Part shown: positions 5,876-6,374 of the stretch, one piece after another
Position numbering within the stretch: position 1 is the stretch's first letter
Layout of the letters: every line of letters starts with the position of its first letter
NCBI GenBank assembly: GCA_020438665.1
Contig: JAGQUE010000211.1
Location: 1-6,374, forward strand
Source: Nocardioidaceae bacterium
GTDB lineage: Bacteria; Actinomycetota; Actinomycetes; Propionibacteriales; Nocardioidaceae
DNA: 6,374 nucleotides
Direction: 5' to 3'
The notes under the pieces: model-generated
Databases searched by the model: none
Seen by the model: the letters and a program-made list of their open reading frames with translations, nothing else
What the model was told of the DNA's origin: nothing
Program-made: the position numbers and the translations under genes

Positions 5876-5920
5876 ACGGCTCCGGGGCTGTGGAGGATCT
5901 CCGGTCAGCCCCGGAGCCGT
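5876..5920. terminator. Bidirectional intrinsic-type terminator hairpin
   Basis: A perfect 15-bp inverted repeat: arm ACGGCTCCGGGGCTG at 5876-5890 and its exact reverse complement at 5906-5920, with a 15-nt loop. Inside the loop GGAG (5892-5895) can pair with CTCC (5899-5902), adding an inner 4-bp stem with a GAT turn. It lies between two convergent genes, 50 nt after the DUF4229 stop and 13 nt after the trpB2 stop. There is no T-run on either side, as in many actinobacterial terminators. It occupies the 108-bp gap 5826-5933, in which nothing else was seen. Confidence 0.75.
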
Positions 5921-5933
5921 GTGATGGGCAGCG

Positions 5934-6374
5934 TCAGAGGACGGGTACGTCGGCCAGCGCGGCCTGGAGGTCCTCCTCCGACAGCGGGTCGTCCTCCAGC
6001 CGGCCGGAGAGGTATTCGGCATAGGCGCCGAGCTCCAGCAGGCCGTGGCCGGACAGACCCACCACGATGACCTTCTCCTCGCCGGTCTCCTTGCAGGCGA
6101 GCGCCTCGCGGCGGGCCTGGGCCAGCGCGTGTGACGACTCGGGCGCGGGGACGATCCCCTCGGTCCGGGCGAACTCCAGGGCGGTCTCGAAGCACTCGCG
6201 CTGGTGCAGGGCGACGGCCTCGATCAAGCCCTCGTGCACGGTGTGCGACACCAGCGGCGCCATGCCGTGGTAGCGCAGGCCACCCGCGTGCACGGGGTCG
6301 GGCACGAAGTCGCTGCCGAGGGTGTACATCTTCAGCAGCGGGGTCATGCCCGAGGAGTCGCCGAAGTCGTAGCG
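5934..6374 (-). CDS. trpB2: Tryptophan synthase beta chain, TrpB2-like PLP enzyme, C-terminal part (partial)
   Basis: The frame is open from the window edge (6374) to TGA at 5936-5934, giving the last 146 residues; the start lies outside the window. It begins [20 protein letters not shown] and continues with [16 protein letters not shown], both strong signatures of the TrpB2 subfamily rather than TrpB1. Further on are [12 protein letters not shown], which in TrpB lies near the cofactor, and [20 protein letters not shown], where the SGHG segment is the family C-terminal landmark. The PLP lysine is outside the window. TrpB2 enzymes make tryptophan from indole and serine, and many act without the usual TrpA partner; a related PLP activity cannot be excluded. 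The ATG at 6347 is internal and should not be taken as the start. It is convergent with DUF4229 and separated by the hairpin at 5876-5920; nothing links it to the cytochrome genes. Confidence 0.9.
   Translation of the reverse strand, partial: RYDFGDSSGMTPLLKMYTLGSDFVPDPVHAGGLRYHGMAPLVSHTVHEGLIEAVALHQRECFETALEFARTEGIVPAPESSHALAQARREALACKETGEEKVIVVGLSGHGLLELGAYAEYLSGRLEDDPLSEEDLQAALADVPVL

Noticed and set aside
5934..6347. ATG at 6347 as the start of the minus-strand gene
   Set aside because: The same frame continues to the window edge with conserved TrpB2 sequence (RYDFGDSSG), so this Met is internal.
1..6374. Defence system, mobile element, CRISPR or phage cargo
   Set aside because: No transposase, integrase, direct-repeat array, tRNA or composition shift was found; gene content is conserved chromosomal metabolism.

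Overview
The window is high-GC DNA (third codon positions mostly G or C, many GTG starts) from an actinobacterium, most likely a Nocardioides-like member of the Propionibacteriales. This placement rests on gene content and order (hemL, histidine phosphatase, tlpA/resA, ccdA, resB, ccsB, with DUF4229 nearby) and on family resemblance judged by eye, not on a database search.

Left part, 1-4908, plus strand: one tightly packed set of six genes. The 3' end of hemL (heme precursor synthesis) runs into a histidine-phosphatase gene, then a TlpA/ResA-type thioredoxin lipoprotein, CcdA, ResB and CcsB. Every junction overlaps (1, 4, 8, 4 and 8 nt), which points to one translationally coupled transcript. 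The last four genes form a complete System II cytochrome c maturation module. CcdA carries electrons across the membrane, the TlpA protein would use them to reduce the haem-binding cysteines of apocytochrome c, and the ResB-CcsB pair delivers and ligates haem. hemL at the head ties haem supply to haem use. The tlpA gene has no usable ATG, GTG or TTG start; the best start is a CTG with a good ribosome binding site.

Middle part, 4878-5479, minus strand: two small genes. One encodes a secreted lipoprotein with four cysteines besides the lipidated one, and its 3' end overlaps the 3' end of ccsB by 31 bp. The other encodes a 65-residue single-pass membrane protein. A short intergenic region (5480-5552) separates them from a divergent plus-strand DUF4229 membrane protein gene (5553-5825). 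All three small genes begin with GTG placed 6-8 nt after a TAnnnT -10-like hexamer and lack a well-placed Shine-Dalgarno, so they look leaderless.

Right part, 5826-6374: a perfect 15-bp inverted repeat forms a probable bidirectional terminator between DUF4229 and the convergent, truncated 3' end of a TrpB2-type tryptophan synthase beta chain gene on the minus strand.

No RNA genes, mobile elements, CRISPR arrays or phage genes were seen. The window is mostly conserved chromosomal core. The more unusual signals are the CTG start, a strict Tyr codon context effect (TCTAT about 18 times, TCTAC never), the leaderless small-gene cluster and the cysteine-rich lipoprotein beside the cytochrome c module.
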